Below the pieces are notes generated by a model, which was not told the DNA's origin, did not search any database, and saw only the letters and a program-made list of their open reading frames with translations. This document shows positions 45,466 to 58,466 of a stretch of DNA of 64,000 bases, piece by piece. Origin of the DNA: Litsea cubeba (Eukaryota; Streptophyta; Magnoliopsida; Laurales; Lauraceae); NCBI GenBank assembly GCA_012931725.1, contig CM022944.1, forward strand, positions 64,949,082-65,013,081, in the 5' to 3' direction. Positions within the stretch are counted from its first letter, which is position 1, and every line of letters begins with the position of its first letter. The position numbers and the translations under genes are program-made.

Positions 45466-46359
45466 TGTGGGGACGTTCCTAAGGATACCGAAATTATTTT
45501 ACCCCCGGTGAGATTACCGGCTAATCATGTCTCATGCCCGGCCACACGCACCTCGGCGATGATGCGAGGGCACCAACCGTCGTCAAGATCATTGCTGACC
45601 TCGGTTATACCCGACCTCGGCAGTCTACTTCGGCCTCGGTCACGCATCTCGGTTACAATGCCAGCATGCTTGCCGAGATAAGTGCTAACAGACAAAGTCC
45701 ATTGGAGATTTAGCCATGTCATGAGATGTATGATAAGATACGGGCACGTGCAGATTAGATTGAGAAGACATCTCAGCCGCCCAAGATCCCTGACAGATCA
45801 ACATCCAGTGGCTATCTCTCCATCAGGGCGAGGCTTTAGGCGAGATCCGATAGGACTACCGCCGAAAGGCCCATACAGAGTAAGGCCCGATTAGACCCTC
45901 ATTTAATGAATTGTGGGCCGATTGGACCACCATTTAATGAAGGGTGGGCCCAATCGGACTGTCATTTATTGAATGGCGGGCGGAATAGACCCTCATTTAA
46001 GAGAATGTGGTCTGATAAGGCTGTGCATCCCAAGTACAGGTCAAATCAGTGGGCCCCATTGTCCTCTTCCAAGGAGACTTCCTCTATAAATAGAGAAGTT
46101 CTCTCCCAACCAAGGCAAGATGTACACCATTTCTGAGCCCTTGCTCTGCCTCTCTTCTTCCTCCATCCTATTATTGAGTTCCTAAACTGACTTTGGCATA
46201 GGAAGGCCTTGCGCTGCCCACAGCCAAGGTCTCTGACGTTGCTTCTTTCCTGTCCTCTTTCTCCCTTTCAGGTTCCAGGCGGGTATTTCCTACTCATCGA
46301 GGAGTCTCTAGGAGATCCTAATCCCCTCTAATTAAGTCCGTGATTTTTAGGCACTCACA
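45466..46359 (+). repeat. 5' LTR of Tat2
   Basis: Ends in CACTCACA directly before the PBS; the start is placed at TGTGGGGACG where AT-rich flank changes to LTR-like sequence, uncertain by a few bases because the 3' LTR is outside the window. It contains repeated ACCTCGG / CATCTCGGTTACAATGCCAG motifs that recur in the 3' region at 62250-62590, and a TATA box at 46085-46092. Confidence 0.75.
46085..46092 (+). promoter_or_regulatory. TATA box of the Tat2 LTR
   Basis: TATAAATA in CTCTATAAATAGAGAAG, about 270 bp before the LTR end. It is the probable promoter of the genomic transcript. Confidence 0.75.
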
Positions 46360-46361
46360 AT

Positions 46362-46378
46362 TGGCGCCGTCTGTGGGA
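46362..46378 (+). other. Primer binding site of Tat2
   Basis: TGGCGCCGTCTGTGGGA two bases after the 5' LTR. TGGCGCCGT-type sites are usual in Tat and Athila elements. I do not assign the exact tRNA. Confidence 0.8.
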
Positions 46379-46408
46379 AGAAATAATACAAATATCTTTC
46401 CTCACAAC

Positions 46409-47345
46409 ATGCCCCTTAAGTCAAAGAAAGGCGAGAAAGTATCAAAGGTGGTACCATCCTTGTCCGCTCCTTATCAGGAGGGACCATGAATGGCGTCTGT
46501 GGCAGCTGGAGTCGAGGAGCGTCTTGAGGGACTCCCCTCCGTCCCGGTCATCTTCGAAGGACTCGAGACTGAACCAGATTCACCTTCAGAAGAAGAAATA
46601 GCGCCTCCCCTTCGGGAACGCCCCCAGCTAGGTGATCCCATGCAGACGCGTCCCTGAAAAGACAAAGCTCCAATGGTGGGAATGTCACACCAGACTACCC
46701 ATCAGGACAATGACGTCGGAGGTGAAAATCCGTACCCTGAGGAGGCCAGGGCCCAAAACCTTGCCCTCCATGAGAAAGACGAGCTGATACGTCAGCTCCA
46801 GGAGCAGCTCCAATAGCAACACCGCCAGCCCCAGCAGCAACGTCTCCGGACGGATAAAAGGAAGGCCGCGACCTCGCTTCCCCGAAACATTCAAGTTCCT
46901 CCACCCAAGGCGGATCTGAGGCACATCATCAATGAGAAGAAATGTAGTCGAGCTCAGGATGAGGGCTCCAGCAATAATCGTTCGGAAAAAAAGCCGGAAA
47001 CCATATCAGAGGTCAAGAATGACCTGAGAAAGTGGCTTGATTAGCAGGTGAAGCAGAAGATAATGCGCAACATGGAGGTAACCAGTTTCCCCCGAGCCCA
47101 GCTAGACGCATGCGACCTCAAAGACCTCGGTGTATCTCCTTTCTCTTGGGAGATCAGGAGCTTCCCTCTTCCAGAGAAGTTCAGTGTCCCAAGGTTCATT
47201 CTTTACAATGGAACCTCGGATCCAGCGGCGCCCCTGCGTCACTTCACCCAAACAATGTCAATTTGGGGTGACGACGATCACCTGAACTGTAGAGTCTTTT
47301 CCTCCAGTTTGGGAGACCTCCCCCTAAGGTAGTTCTGCGCACTCT
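46409..47345 (+). pseudogene. Tat2 gag, N-terminal part
   Basis: Starts MPLKSKKGEKVSK. A poorly conserved, Gln-rich stretch (RQLQEQLQ ... QHRQPQQQRL) is followed by the gag core: SVPRFILYNGTSDPAAPLRH, FTQTMSIWGDDDHLNCRVF, SSSLGDLPLRWFCAL. Stops interrupt it at 46486, 46655, 46814 and 47041. The core stops at a solo LTR insertion (47346) and resumes at 49872. Gag forms the particle shell that packages element RNA. Confidence 0.85.
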
Positions 47346-49870
47346 TGTTGACACCAAAAATGTCACTTTGCCTCTTCAAGATCTAGAAAACTGCATGAAG
47401 TCGCAACCTGCCGTAAATAGGCAATGCTACTTCCAAAAAATCAAATCTTGTCAGAATCAAACAAAAACTGCAAGATCCTTCAAGACAGCCAAAAGAGGAG
47501 AGTACACAAGAAGTTTCGGGCCATTTCAAAATCATTTGGCCTAACTTCGCTTCTCCGGCAGTTGAAAAGGAGCTCCCGGCGGCGAAAGCATCGGAGGCAC
47601 CAAATCTTCGATCAGAGCCGATGGATGGTCTCAAAATACATCCAAAAGGCTCCACGTCAAGTTCCTAGTCAAACCGACAACGTTTGACCCCTACATCAAC
47701 CCTCGAACAGCTAAATCAAGCCTCTCGGCGGCGAGAACCTCCAAGGCCATCACTCATCAGATAGAGCACATGGACGGCTTCAAGATGCTTACAAAGGGCT
47801 ACACGTCAAGTTTCAAGTCATTTCGACAACATTTGACCATACTTTGACGCTCGGAAGCCAAATCAAGCCTCTCGACAGCGAAGCTCCCCGGGACCATGGT
47901 TTCCAAGACAGAGCCTGTGGATCATCTTAAAATGATTCCAATAGGTTCCCTATCAAATTTCAAGTCAATCGGACATTGGTTGACTGCACATCAAGCCGCG
48001 ACATCTTCATCGCGACAAAAGCAAGTCTACTGGTGATAGGACCCCAAACGGCTTCAAAAATCAAACAAAAACCTATGGTTGGTCTTATTTATTGCTCAGC
48101 AGGCTTCACCCCAAATTTCAGGTCATTCCGATATCCCTTGATCCAGTTTCAGCTTCTGATGGAAAATCGGCAGCTCTGCGCGACAAAGTCTTCGGCTTTC
48201 TCAGAAAATTGGAAACTTTGCAAAACAAAATGCAAGGATTCTCATCAGGTTTTCTACATGAAAATCAGGCCAATAAATGATAAAAAAATGTCAAGGAAAA
48301 ATACAGAGGAAAAAAGAATAAAAAAACAGCAAAAACGGACACAAAACGGGACAAAAGGGGGGAAAACCCCCCAGCCTGCGACCCTGGAGCCCGGGATCGC
48401 CGGGAGGGCCCCAGAAACCCCCTTTTTTGCCCTTTTTTCGCGATTCGAAGCGTCTGACCTCTAGTATTTTCCAAAATTCATACTTTTGAGACACCAAATC
48501 CTCTGACATCCATCAAAATCATGGGTCAATCATCAAGAGTATCGAAATCAAAATTGATCTCCAACCGGTCAACCAAGAAAAGTGTGCTTTCTACCCGACC
48601 GATCGAGAAATCGACAGGACAGATGGCACCGACCCGCTGTTGGCAATCAATACCTGAAGTTATATGGTCATCCGATGTCGATCTACATGAAGATCCATCG
48701 ATGATCATCACCAGAAGAATCCCAAAAAACGCGGCACGACCCGCGACTCTTCAACTGCTCGGCGACCACTTAATGCGATTAATTGACTAGCTTTATTTAA
48801 GTCATTAATCCATTTCCTTGGACGGCCCAATCAGAAGCAAGCATCCGGGAGTTACAAGTCAAGAGACTCATGACATTTAAACCATGAAACTCCTCCCATC
48901 ATGGCGATTAAAGGCGACTAAATGCCCTCAATCTCCTCCGGCCAATCAGAAGCTAAGAAAAAAAGAGTTACAAAATAAAGGAATTAAATCCTGTAACTCC
49001 TCCCATTATGCGGCTTAATGACAATAAAAGCCCATAAACTCTCCTAAATGGCTACCAAGAGCCTATAAATAGGAGAGCACTCCAAAGGAATTCAGATCGG
49101 AAAAACAAGACAGATCCCAGATCAGAAAAAAGCACAGAAATCCAGAGAAAGAAAGAGAAAACTCTGCGGAAGTTCTACACTGACCACCGCTACAAGGTGA
49201 CAAAAGTCCCTTGGAGGGTACCCCCCAAGGTCCTTGCCTTCTCCTTCTGCCTCCAATGGCTTAGACGTGGCTTTTCAGCCCGTCTACTTGGTTTTTTATT
49301 GGACATAGGACCTCCTTTTGGTCTTTGTCCTCTAAAAACCTGAGGCTATAGCCAAGCCAAGCAAATCAATAGCATCCTCTATTCTCATCTGCATGGATGA
49401 TGGCGAAGTCCACATATGGCTTGCGACCGTCAATCTGAACGGGTCCCCCACAATCTCCTGAGAAGTTAGATCCTCCTTTTCTTGCTTTTCATTGTAGTTT
49501 GTATTTTTTCAAAAGAGACAAAAATCACAAATCTTGTCTTTCATTATTGATAAGAATTGTAAATCGGCTATAAACGCCAAAATCGGCTATAAATGCCAAA
49601 AAATCGCCTTTCACGACAAATCAAGAAAATGTCTCTTTTTTTAAATATATGTGCAATGGAAAACTTGAAAAAAGTTGATTTCCTTTTTACTTGCGAATGT
49701 TGATCTCCGGATCACCACTTGCAATTCCAAGTAAAATAAAAAATCTGGCACACCCACACAAAAGAAATGTTGATGCACGTCTCTGCCCTCCGGTTACGAA
49801 AGGGTCGGACCCAAACGGACTCCCACGTCCGCCGACCTCGGTTGAACCGAGCAGAACGCGCTGGTCCATC
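47346..49870 (+). mobile_element. Solo LTR of the Tat1 family inside Tat2 gag
   Basis: Begins TGTTGACACC and ends GGTCCATC(A), aligned along its whole length with the Tat1 3' LTR (34220-36825). It has the same TATA box (49064-49071) but two rather than four CGGCTATAAACGCC units. Flanks are ACTCT and AATCT, 4 of 5 matching if the end is put at 49870; the end may be one base later. It arose by recombination between the two LTRs of a former full element. Confidence 0.88.
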
Positions 49871-49871
49871 A

Positions 49872-50608
49872 ATCTCAGAATGATCGATCTCAAACTGGCA
49901 ACAGCTCCGGAGCTCGTTCTTGGAGAAATTTCAAGCGCACAGAGTCATCCCCAAAACAAATGCTGACATAATGGCGCTCGAAATGAGGCAGAACTAGAAC
50001 GTCACTCAGTTCGCCAAGAGATTCTGGACGATCTGCAGTTAGGTAAAAAATGCGGTTGAGGAGGTGGCGGTCACATCTTTCCAACAAGCTCTGCTGCTAG
50101 GCAGTGACCTTCGGAAAGACTTGGTCCGGAACCCTGTAGCTTAGATGAAAACTCTCATGGCCAGGGTGAGCCGATTTGTCGAAGAAGAGGAAGATGAGGC
50201 CCGAGCTCGAGAGAATTTCAGATTCTGGCGCGAAGGCCGACCCTCCAAGAAGGACAAGAGATTGTCTTGAAAGGAAGACACTGACCGAAATCAAACTTCC
50301 ACCAGCTCGGCGAATGCTTCGTTTCCCAACTCGGGAGACGGACATAAGTTCAGAAGGACTCACTGAGCCAAAGAAGAGCGGCCAACCGCCACTGCCTTCA
50401 AAGCGGTCAACACAGTCTTCAAGGAGCCAATTTATAGGCTCATCAACAAGATCAATATGCAACCGTACTTCAGCTGGCCACGGCCCATGAAAAGTGACCC
50501 CTCCACCCGCGACCAGACTAAGTACTGTGCCTACCATAAGCAGAATGGGCACAGAACCGAAAATTGCATATCGCTCAAGTCGCACCTCGAGAAGTTCATC
50601 AAGGACGG
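49872..50608 (+). pseudogene. Tat2 gag, C-terminal part
   Basis: Continues gag: NWQQLRSSFLEKFQAHRVIP, KTNADIMALEMRQ, VTQFAKRFW, SFQQALLLGSDLRKDL, then a Cys/His knuckle of the type CAYHKQNGHRTENC and LKSHLEKFIKDG. Several stops (for example 49998-50000, 50040) and a nonsense change at 50268. The next solo LTR inserted right after the FIKDG codons. Confidence 0.85.
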
Positions 50609-51989
50609 TGTAAGACCCCGACCCCCAATCCCTTTGTTTAGTATTGTTTTAATCGTGGTTTAACTTGTTAAGTGAGATTTGATTTAGTTTGACCTTGTTT
50701 TTGAGTTTGACTAGATCTTTCCATAGCCTTTGAGATTTTGAAGACCGTTGACTTTAGTTTGACCCGGTCTTTGTAAAATATATTTTTGTGAGAAATTATT
50801 CTTGTTTTGGAAAAATTACAAATTTTGCTCCTTTTGACTCATTTTATTGAGTTGAACAACTTTCATGTTTTGACCATTTTTGATTTGATGCTCAAAAATC
50901 ACGTTTTTCGAGAAAAATGGGCAAAAATGATATTTTCACTAAATCTGTCCATAAATTTCGAAAATTTCAGAATTTGGGGAAAATATACTTTTTGGAAAGT
51001 AGAAATTTCGCTGATCGTTTTTGTCTTCTTCGTCGTTTTCGTTCGGGACCCACAAATGCTAGTTTTGACCTTCGTAAGATTGGGGCCCATGGGGGGCCAG
51101 CCCATTATTCTCTATAAAGCCAATGGGGCTCTTCTCTTTCCCCATTCTTCTTCTTTTCCTGCAACAAAGGGAGTCTAGGGTTTTCTCCCAGCCCTTTCTC
51201 TCTCCTCTTAGAAACCCCTCTTCTTGGATGCTAAAGGGAGATTTGATCTCACCTTCTTCTTCCTCCCTCTTCAAGCTTCCCAAAGGTGCCTTTTTCAAGG
51301 ATTTTGAGCTAGGAGAGACCTCTCATCCAAGCTTCTCTTCTTCGTTTGGGCTTTTCTAGGTTTGCAATATCATTTCTTTCTTGAGATCCTTGTTTTTCAA
51401 CCCATTTGGAGTATTTTCCTTTTTTATGCAATGGGTTTTCATGGAGATTTAAAAATGGATTTGTTTTCTAGGGTTTATTCATGAGCTATTTTGGGGGTTT
51501 TGTGATTTGGAGCTTGAGACCCTAAAGCATGGTTTGAAGAGCATCTTAGCTTTCATTGTGGCTTGAGGCAAGTGGAATTTTCAATTAATATGATGGTTTC
51601 ATTTCTCTTGTTTGGTTTAATGGTTTTTTTTTTCTTATTTTGTTCTAATTCTTCATGATTTATGGAATTGCTTTGAATGAATGGACCAATGTTATATGGA
51701 TTTCCATTTATGTTATTGTCTTACAATGTATTAGAAGTTTGCTTTCATCTTGGTCATTTAGAAAATTTGATTTCTTTGTGTTAAGAGTTGGTGTTCAAAG
51801 AAATAGGGGAAAAGGCTTTGATTTAAAAGTGTTTGTTTGGTTAATTAGATTGCTTATGATTGGGGATTTGATGAGTTTGGAAGGTCAAGGAAGGGCCCAA
51901 ATGATCTAGGAAATATGTATGAAGGTTTGGGAATGAAAAAGAATCAAAAATGAAGGAGAAAAATGAAAAAAATTGCTCACGAGCCGGAC

Positions 51990-52145
51990 TGGACAGAGCC
52001 CAGTTCGCTCGAGCGACCCAGTGGGCCGCTCGAGCGGACCAGGTTCTGCCTGGCTCGCTCGAGCGACCCACTGGGTAGCTCGAGCGACCCAGGCTCTGTC
52101 TGGGCTTCGCTCGAGCGGGCCTGGGTTCGCTCGAGCGAGCCCAGC
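51990..52145. repeat. CTCGAGCG palindrome cluster
   Basis: About seven CGCTCGAGCG-type palindromes with GACCCA and GGGCC spacers within 155 bp. It starts about 1380 bp from the LTR start, the place where all other A/B LTRs carry the GTCGGTT/AACCGAC block. Confidence 0.85.
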
Positions 52146-52189
52146 CCAGCCTGGGGGCCTGTTGCAGGTGGATTTCTGGGCCTGTTTTA

Positions 52190-52860
52190 AATCAGTTTTT
52201 GGGCCTGTTCTTGGGGTTTCTTTGGGCCTATTTCTTGGACCATTCAAGTCAGTTTTTAGGCCATTTCAAGACCTGATATTGGGTCATTTTAGGGCCTGAT
52301 ATTGGACTGTTTTAAGCCATGTTTTGTGGGCCTGTTCAAAGTTAGTTTTGGGCTGATTTAAAACCTGTTTTGTGGGCCTGTTCAAAGTTAGTTTTGGGCT
52401 GATTTAAAACCTGTTTTGTGGGCCTGTTCAAAGTTAGTTTTGGGCTGATTTAAAGTTTGTTTTGTGGGCCAATAAAGGTTGAGTTTTGGGCTGTTTTAAA
52501 ATCTGTGTTGTGGGCCATTCAAAGTTAGTTTTTAAGGGCTGCTTTAAGATATGTTTTGTGGGCCTGGTTCAGGTTGGTTTTGAGCTGATTTAAAGTCTGT
52601 TTTGTGGGCCTGGTTCAGGTTAGTTTTGGGGCTGATTTAAGACCTGTTTTGTAGGCCATTCAAGGTGTAGTTTTGGGCTTGTTTTAGAACTTGTTTCTTG
52701 GACCATTAAAGGATTAGTTTTGGGCTGTTTTTAAGGTTTGTTTTGTGGTCCATTCAAGCTTAGTTTTTGGACTGTTTTAAGGATTGTTTTGAGCCATGTT
52801 TAAAGGGCTGTTTTGGGTTAAATGAGTAGACTGTTTGGGCTCGGTTTAAGGCCAGCTATG
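52190..52860. repeat. Minisatellite inside the solo LTR
   Basis: More than a dozen units of about 45-50 bp built on GTTTTGTGGGCCTGTTCAAA and GTTAGTTTTGGGCTGATTTA. Units near 52330-52460 are nearly identical; those at the edges are diverged. It accounts for most of the extra length of this LTR. Confidence 0.85.
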
Positions 52861-53377
52861 GGCATGTTTTTAAGAGTTTTGACATTACTTTTGATACTTG
52901 GAAATTTGTGAAATGGGAATGATGTGAGAATGAGTGTATGTGAAATTACCCGGGAATCGTTCGAGTCTCAATGCGCACTTTATCATTTAAATATTATGGA
53001 TTTTCATTGGCATCAAACGCACTTTTTATTAATCAATGTTTAAAGGTTAAATGCGCATTGAGATGGTTCCTTGGCAAGGCATTAAGTCATTCTCCACTAT
53101 CCATTCCATTTCAAGTTAGAAAAATATGTTGGTATTTGTATTTGCACTCTTTGGTAAACTAATTTGAATAGCATCGGTGATTTGCTATAAAATCATGTGG
53201 CTTTCCATGTTCGAAAGGATTGACCGTATGATTTTATACAAATCACTTTGATGTGTATTCGAACGGTTCACCATCGAAATTCGTATGTTTTCTCCGATTC
53301 GATTTGAAAAGAGATTGGAGTATGTTCGTCACATTCGGGATTTCTTCGATGAGACTATTGTTTTGATAAGGCTAGTA

Positions 53378-53530
53378 TTTGAAAATAAAAACCTCGAGGC
53401 AAGACGAGGCCAGAGTTTTGTAGTGCGAGCCCATGAGCCAAAGAGGCTATGATTTCGAAAATAAAACCTCGAGGCAAGACGGGGCCAGAGCTATGTGGTG
53501 TGAGCCCCTGAGCCAAAGGGATTAGTATTA
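53378..53530. repeat. Two ~77-bp tandem units in the solo LTR
   Basis: AACCTCGAGGCAAGACG and GAGCCAAAG occur twice in the same order. A similar doubling of CTGCCGGTCCCATTTGTATG is at 53680-53750. Confidence 0.75.
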
Positions 53531-54753
53531 TGGTTTGATTCGTATCGGTTCGAGTTTTGAAAACTAAAGGCACCACTAGGCTTAGGTCACCTTGTCGGGC
53601 TGATCACCCGGCTTGGGATCTTTAATTTGTCCGCCAGCTGCAGCTTGGATTCTGTCTGTACCGACCATGGCAACGGTTTTATCTGCCGGTCCCATTTGTA
53701 TGGCTACGGTTCTTATTTTTGATCTGCCGGTCCCATTTGTATGGCTACGGTTCTGATCCTATTTCTAGTACCACGTTCAGTGGCTACGTTTCTGTCTGCT
53801 CTTGTTACTTCGGTAATAGGAGAATTTAGCTATGTGTGGTTGCTAGTGTTTTATCTGCATATTACTTTATTTTATGATTCTTGTTGTTATACTTTTTATG
53901 CTTTGATTTGTTTAATGTTTACAATATCGATCTTTATCGTATTGTCTCTACTGTTCAGTTTTAAATGTATTTCCAATTATTAAATGTTTTGCTTAGGCGG
54001 TTATCTTTTCGAGATATTTATATTTTAGAGACTGTTCGCTTATTTGTCTTGATATTTCTGTTCGGACTTTCGATTGTTTTAGCATGTTTTATTGTCATTA
54101 TTGTTTAGACTATTTATTCGGTTTTACGATGATTTCATCAGGTTTTATATATGTTCTTTTGTTTCATATTACTTGATTATTTGCTTGCCAGACCGTCGTG
54201 TCTGACCCTTATTTGTTTGGTGCCAGATTCCGCTCTTTTTGTTTTTAAGTGTTTGATCAGAGGAGGCGGTGGGACCGCCGGTCTGACGTGAGAGGCTGCC
54301 CGTTGATATCATTTAGATGTCAAGTATGGCACCGGAGTTCGTATCTAATATTGAGGGTAGTATTCTGTCTAGTTGGATATTTTTGTATGGCTATGTTAGC
54401 CTTTTTCTTTGGGTTGTAATTAAGACACTTGTTAATTGTAATTTGAACATGTGAGAATTAATTAGTCTTGTTACTACCAGCTCAGTGTGTTCTGATATAT
54501 GATTTATGCCAATCTGCTTATATGATGGCTTTATGGAATTGGTTGCGTGCGACACGGAACCCGATGGCCACGGATTCCGGGTCGTAACACCATGTTTAGC
54601 TTCCGCGAAAAATATACTCTGATTGTGTTGGAATGTGATTATCCTCATTCACGCGGATCTTGGGAACTATAACAAAAAGTTTCAATTTATCCCAAAATTT
54701 CGCACCCCGAGGTCGGATCACTGCAGGGCCCGGTTTCGGGGCGTGACAGACGG

Positions 54754-55219
54754 GCACTTAAAAGATTATATCCAGGAGGGAGAAAATGTGAACAATAACC
54801 GAGCTCAGCACCAAGATGATAAAGGCCGAGACAACGATGAGTCGGAAAGGATCATCGACGTCATCCACCTAGCTCCACCCCCAAAGAGGAGTAACCAAGC
54901 TCGTGCCGAGGCCAGCAGGGCTTCACACAGAAAGCAGGTGATGACGGCCGAGCTTGAACCGGCCTCCAAGAGAGCTCGGAAGGAGAAGCAAAAGATTTGG
55001 TTCTTAGAGAAGGACCTAGAAGGAGTCCAGCTCCCCCATAACGACCCGCTGATAGTCACACTGAAGTTGAAAAGCTATCAAGTACAGAGGATCCTCGTTG
55101 ACCCCGGCAGCTCATCCGAGGTCCTCTACTTCGACTGCTTCAAGAAGATGGGACTCGGAGAAGAAGATTTGCAAGAGGCACGCACCCCCTGATAGGCTTC
55201 AGCGCCAAGCCTGTGTACC
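54754..55219 (+). pseudogene. Tat2 protease region, first part
   Basis: Follows the GACGG duplication: HLKDYIQEGENVNNN, a charged linker with IIDVIHLAPPPKR, then the aspartic protease core ILVDPGSSSEVLYFDCFKKM. D-P-G-S-S stands where retroviral-type proteases have D-T/S-G; DPGSS is common in plant Tat elements. The frame is open for about 150 codons up to ARTP. The next solo LTR then interrupts the GFSAKPVY segment. Confidence 0.85.
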
Positions 55220-58200
55220 TGTAAGACCCCGACCCCCAATTTTTGGATTTAGTGTTATTTTAATTGTGGTTTGCTTTTTTAGTAAGATTAGTAGTGGGTT
55301 TGACTTGGTTTTTGAATTTGATAGATTTTTCTTAACTTTGGAGATTTTAAGGACCGTTGACTTTGGTTTGACCCGGCCCTCGTGAAATGTATTTTTGTGA
55401 TAAATTATTCTTGATTTTGAAAAAAAAATTCTAATTTTTATTCATTTTAACTCATTTTATTGATCTTAACAACTTTCATGTTTTATCTGTTTGGATTTGA
55501 GACTCAGAAATCACGTTTTTCGTGAAAAAGGGCAAAAATGACATTGTACACTAAATCTGTGCCTGAATTTCGAAAATTTCAGAAATTGAGGAAAGTATAT
55601 TTTTGGAAAGTAGATATTTCAACGATCGATTTTGTCTTCTTCGTCGATCTCGTCCGGAGCCCATAAGACCATGTTTTGGCCATTTTAAGTTTCAGCTAAA
55701 TGGGCCCCATTTCCAAGCTACTTAAGTTGTCTTCCCCATCTTCCATTCTCATTTCACCATTTTCCTGCAACTTCTTGACCTAGAGCTGGGAGGAGAAAAG
55801 CCTCTTCTTCCCCAAGCTTGTTTCTCTTGGATCTAAGGCTAGGAAGCTCCAAATCTCAATCCGATTTCACCATTTTCTTCCTCTCATCTCAAGCTTTCGA
55901 TTGCTGCTATCTCCTTGGAAGTTTCAGCTGAATCTCCACCATTTCTTCTTTGTTATTCATTGTTTGGACAACCATGGGTAAGAGCTTGAACCCATCTCTT
56001 TCATGGAGTTCTTTTAGCTCTCAAAGAGCCATTTTCTCTAACTTTCAAACCCATTTTCGAAATGGGGATTTTTGGTGACCAAAATGTGATCTTTGTGTGT
56101 TCTATTTTGGGGCTTTTGTGTAGATTTCGTGGGACAACTCTTTGATTGGATTTGTGAAAGATTTGCTTAGCAATGGGACAAAGGCAAGTAATCATTTTGG
56201 GTTTTTATGGTGTATTGTGATTTTTAGGCATCTTGCTTTAGGAAAATATTGCCATTATTACCAAGCTTTTCATTTCATGTTTGTTAAACCTCTCTTAGCA
56301 TGTTTAATCATTTTCAAGCATGATTACTAATTATTTTCCTAATCTTGAGATCTTATTTTGAATGGAAGCATGTATCTTGTTTAATGCTTTACAAGTTGTT
56401 CAATAACATGATTCAATAATGAATGGTTTCGATGTTGGAAGGTTTAAATTGTGTCATGGATGGTTTTAAATGTTTGAAATTACCCCTTGGAAAGTATGGA
56501 GGCTTGGGGAGTGCAAGTGGTTCAGAAATAAGAATTAAAGGAGGGAAGAAAAATGCAAAATCTGAACCGAAATGCATTGTCCGTGCATTGTCGGTCAGGT
56601 GTCAGTCAGCTGTCAACTGACCTACGGTCGACCGACAGCCAACCGACACCTGTCAGTTCTAATTCCCGTGAGCAACATTTTGACAGAAAAACTCGTCGGT
56701 CAGCTCGCGGTTAACCGACAAATCTGTCGGTCCGTTTTCCAGAGAGCATCATTTTTCGCCCAGGACTGTCAGTCAGCTGACGGTCAGCTGTCGGTCAGCC
56801 GACAATTGACCAACAGCTAACCGAGGGCTAACCGAGGCTTGCAAAAAGACTATTTTTGATGGATTTCTTCTGAAAAAAAAAACTAGACTATGTGAAGGGC
56901 CTTTAACTTGACGTTGTGAATGTGAAATCTGAAAAACCTTTTTAAACTTTGGGGGCACCAATCCGTTTTATTTTCCGATATTTAGATTTCATTTCACAAG
57001 AGTCAACGGATGGTCTTTACATATGCTTGATAGACTTTGTTTTCGAACCTCGTTTTGATACAAGAAATATCATCGTGCATTGTTTTGAATTTCAAGTACA
57101 AGCTAGTTTGAGAAATTGTTTCAATAAAAATAGTCATGCTCTCGCTTTGAAATTTCAAGTACAAGTTTATCCGAAGATTTTTTTTAAGAATAAATAAGGG
57201 GACTACTTTCGTGTTTTTGACGTGTTACTAGTTCATGCTATCGTGTCTTATCTTGCTTACATCGTCCACCTTGTGCGTGGTTGATGAGGAAAAATATAAG
57301 AACTTGGTCCGGGCGGCACCCTTAACCATGGGGCGAAGCGTGTCAACCACGGACTTCAAACGGTGAGTCTCTACTAGCTTGAAAAGTAGTTTTCTCCTTT
57401 TTGTGTGATTTGTCTCGCAAGTATATTTTGTCTCGTGCATTCATGAATTTAAGTAAATACCACTGAGGTTGGACTGCCCCTTCAGTCTGATCCACTGTCC
57501 GGGGGTCCTTAAACTTGTGGACTATCTGCAGACTAGTCGTGTATTTTATACACATCGTGCGTGTTCCGGTTCCGCGGCCGGTTTCCCCGTCTACCTCATA
57601 TAGCGTGGGTTCGTGTTCTTGCGTGTCGTGCTTGTCGTGCGTGCTTGCTCTAATCATCATGAATGATGGAGAAAGGATGGGCTCTTTGTGGATTACTATT
57701 CATGATATTATATGTATTCATGTTAGTTTCGTTTCGTATATCATTCGTGGCATCTTGTTTTCTTGATAAGCATCTTGCTCATGCATTGTTTTAAACCTTG
57801 TAAATATGTTTCAAGTTCAGTAAAATGTCTTAAGCATTGTTTCTTTTAAGATTTAGTTTTGTTTATGATTTTGCCTAAATTGATCACCTGCCAGACCGTC
57901 GTGTCTGATATTCTACACTTTGGTGCTCTAGGTAGCAGGTTTTCGTCTTGAGCTAGTTCGTGTGCAGTTGGCTTTTGAGCCACGAGTTTTGCAGGCGTGT
58001 TGTGTCAGCGATGTCATGTAGGCGTCATGCTTGACTTCGGAGTTACGTTACACACTTGGGTAGTATTTGTTCTTAGCTTGATATTTTGTACGGCTTTTGT
58101 TAGCCTTTATCTTGGGAATGTAATTAATGCACTTGTTAATTTGTAACTTGAATATGTTCGGGTAATGATTAACCTGTTACCGTCAGCTCTGTATATTCTG

Positions 58201-58461
58201 ATATTATGATTTGCTCCAGTCTAAGTCTGAATATTGTTATGGCAGTTTTACGCTGGTAGGTTGAGTGCGACCCAAAATCCAATGGCTATGGACTCTGGGT
58301 CGCAATGCCTTATAAGCTTCCGCGAAATATTTTGATGTGTTTGGAAAATTTGCTTTCTTCACACACGCGGATCCTGTGGAGAAATATAAAATTTTAATTA
58401 ACCCCAAATCACGCTCCCCGAGATCGGATCACTGCAGGATCTCGGTTTTGGGGGCGTGGCA
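55220..58461 (+). mobile_element. Second solo LTR of the A/B family inside Tat2
   Basis: 3242 bp, TGTAAGACCCCGACCCCC to GGGGCGTGGCA, with an exact GTACC duplication (55215-55219 and 58462-58466). Its palindrome block is of the common GTCGGTCAGC/AACCGAC type. The part 57470-58460 aligns well with the LTRs of element A. Confidence 0.93.
56588..56840. repeat. Palindrome cluster in the second solo LTR
   Basis: GTCGGTCAG, CAGTCAGCTG, CGGTCGACCG, GTTAACCGACA and GTCGGTCAGCCGACA in both orientations. It starts about 1370 bp from the LTR start. Confidence 0.72.
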
Positions 58462-58466
58462 GTACC

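Larger units (their letters stand above)
50609..54748 (+). mobile_element. Solo LTR of the A/B family, expanded subtype
   Basis: 4140 bp, TGTAAGACCCCGACCCC to GGGGCGTGACA, flanked by an exact GACGG duplication (50604-50608 and 54749-54753). It is about 1 kb longer than other A/B LTRs because of tandem expansions (52190-52860, 53378-53530, 53660-53760). Its palindrome block uses CGCTCGAGCG instead of GTCGGTTAACCGAC. Confidence 0.93.
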
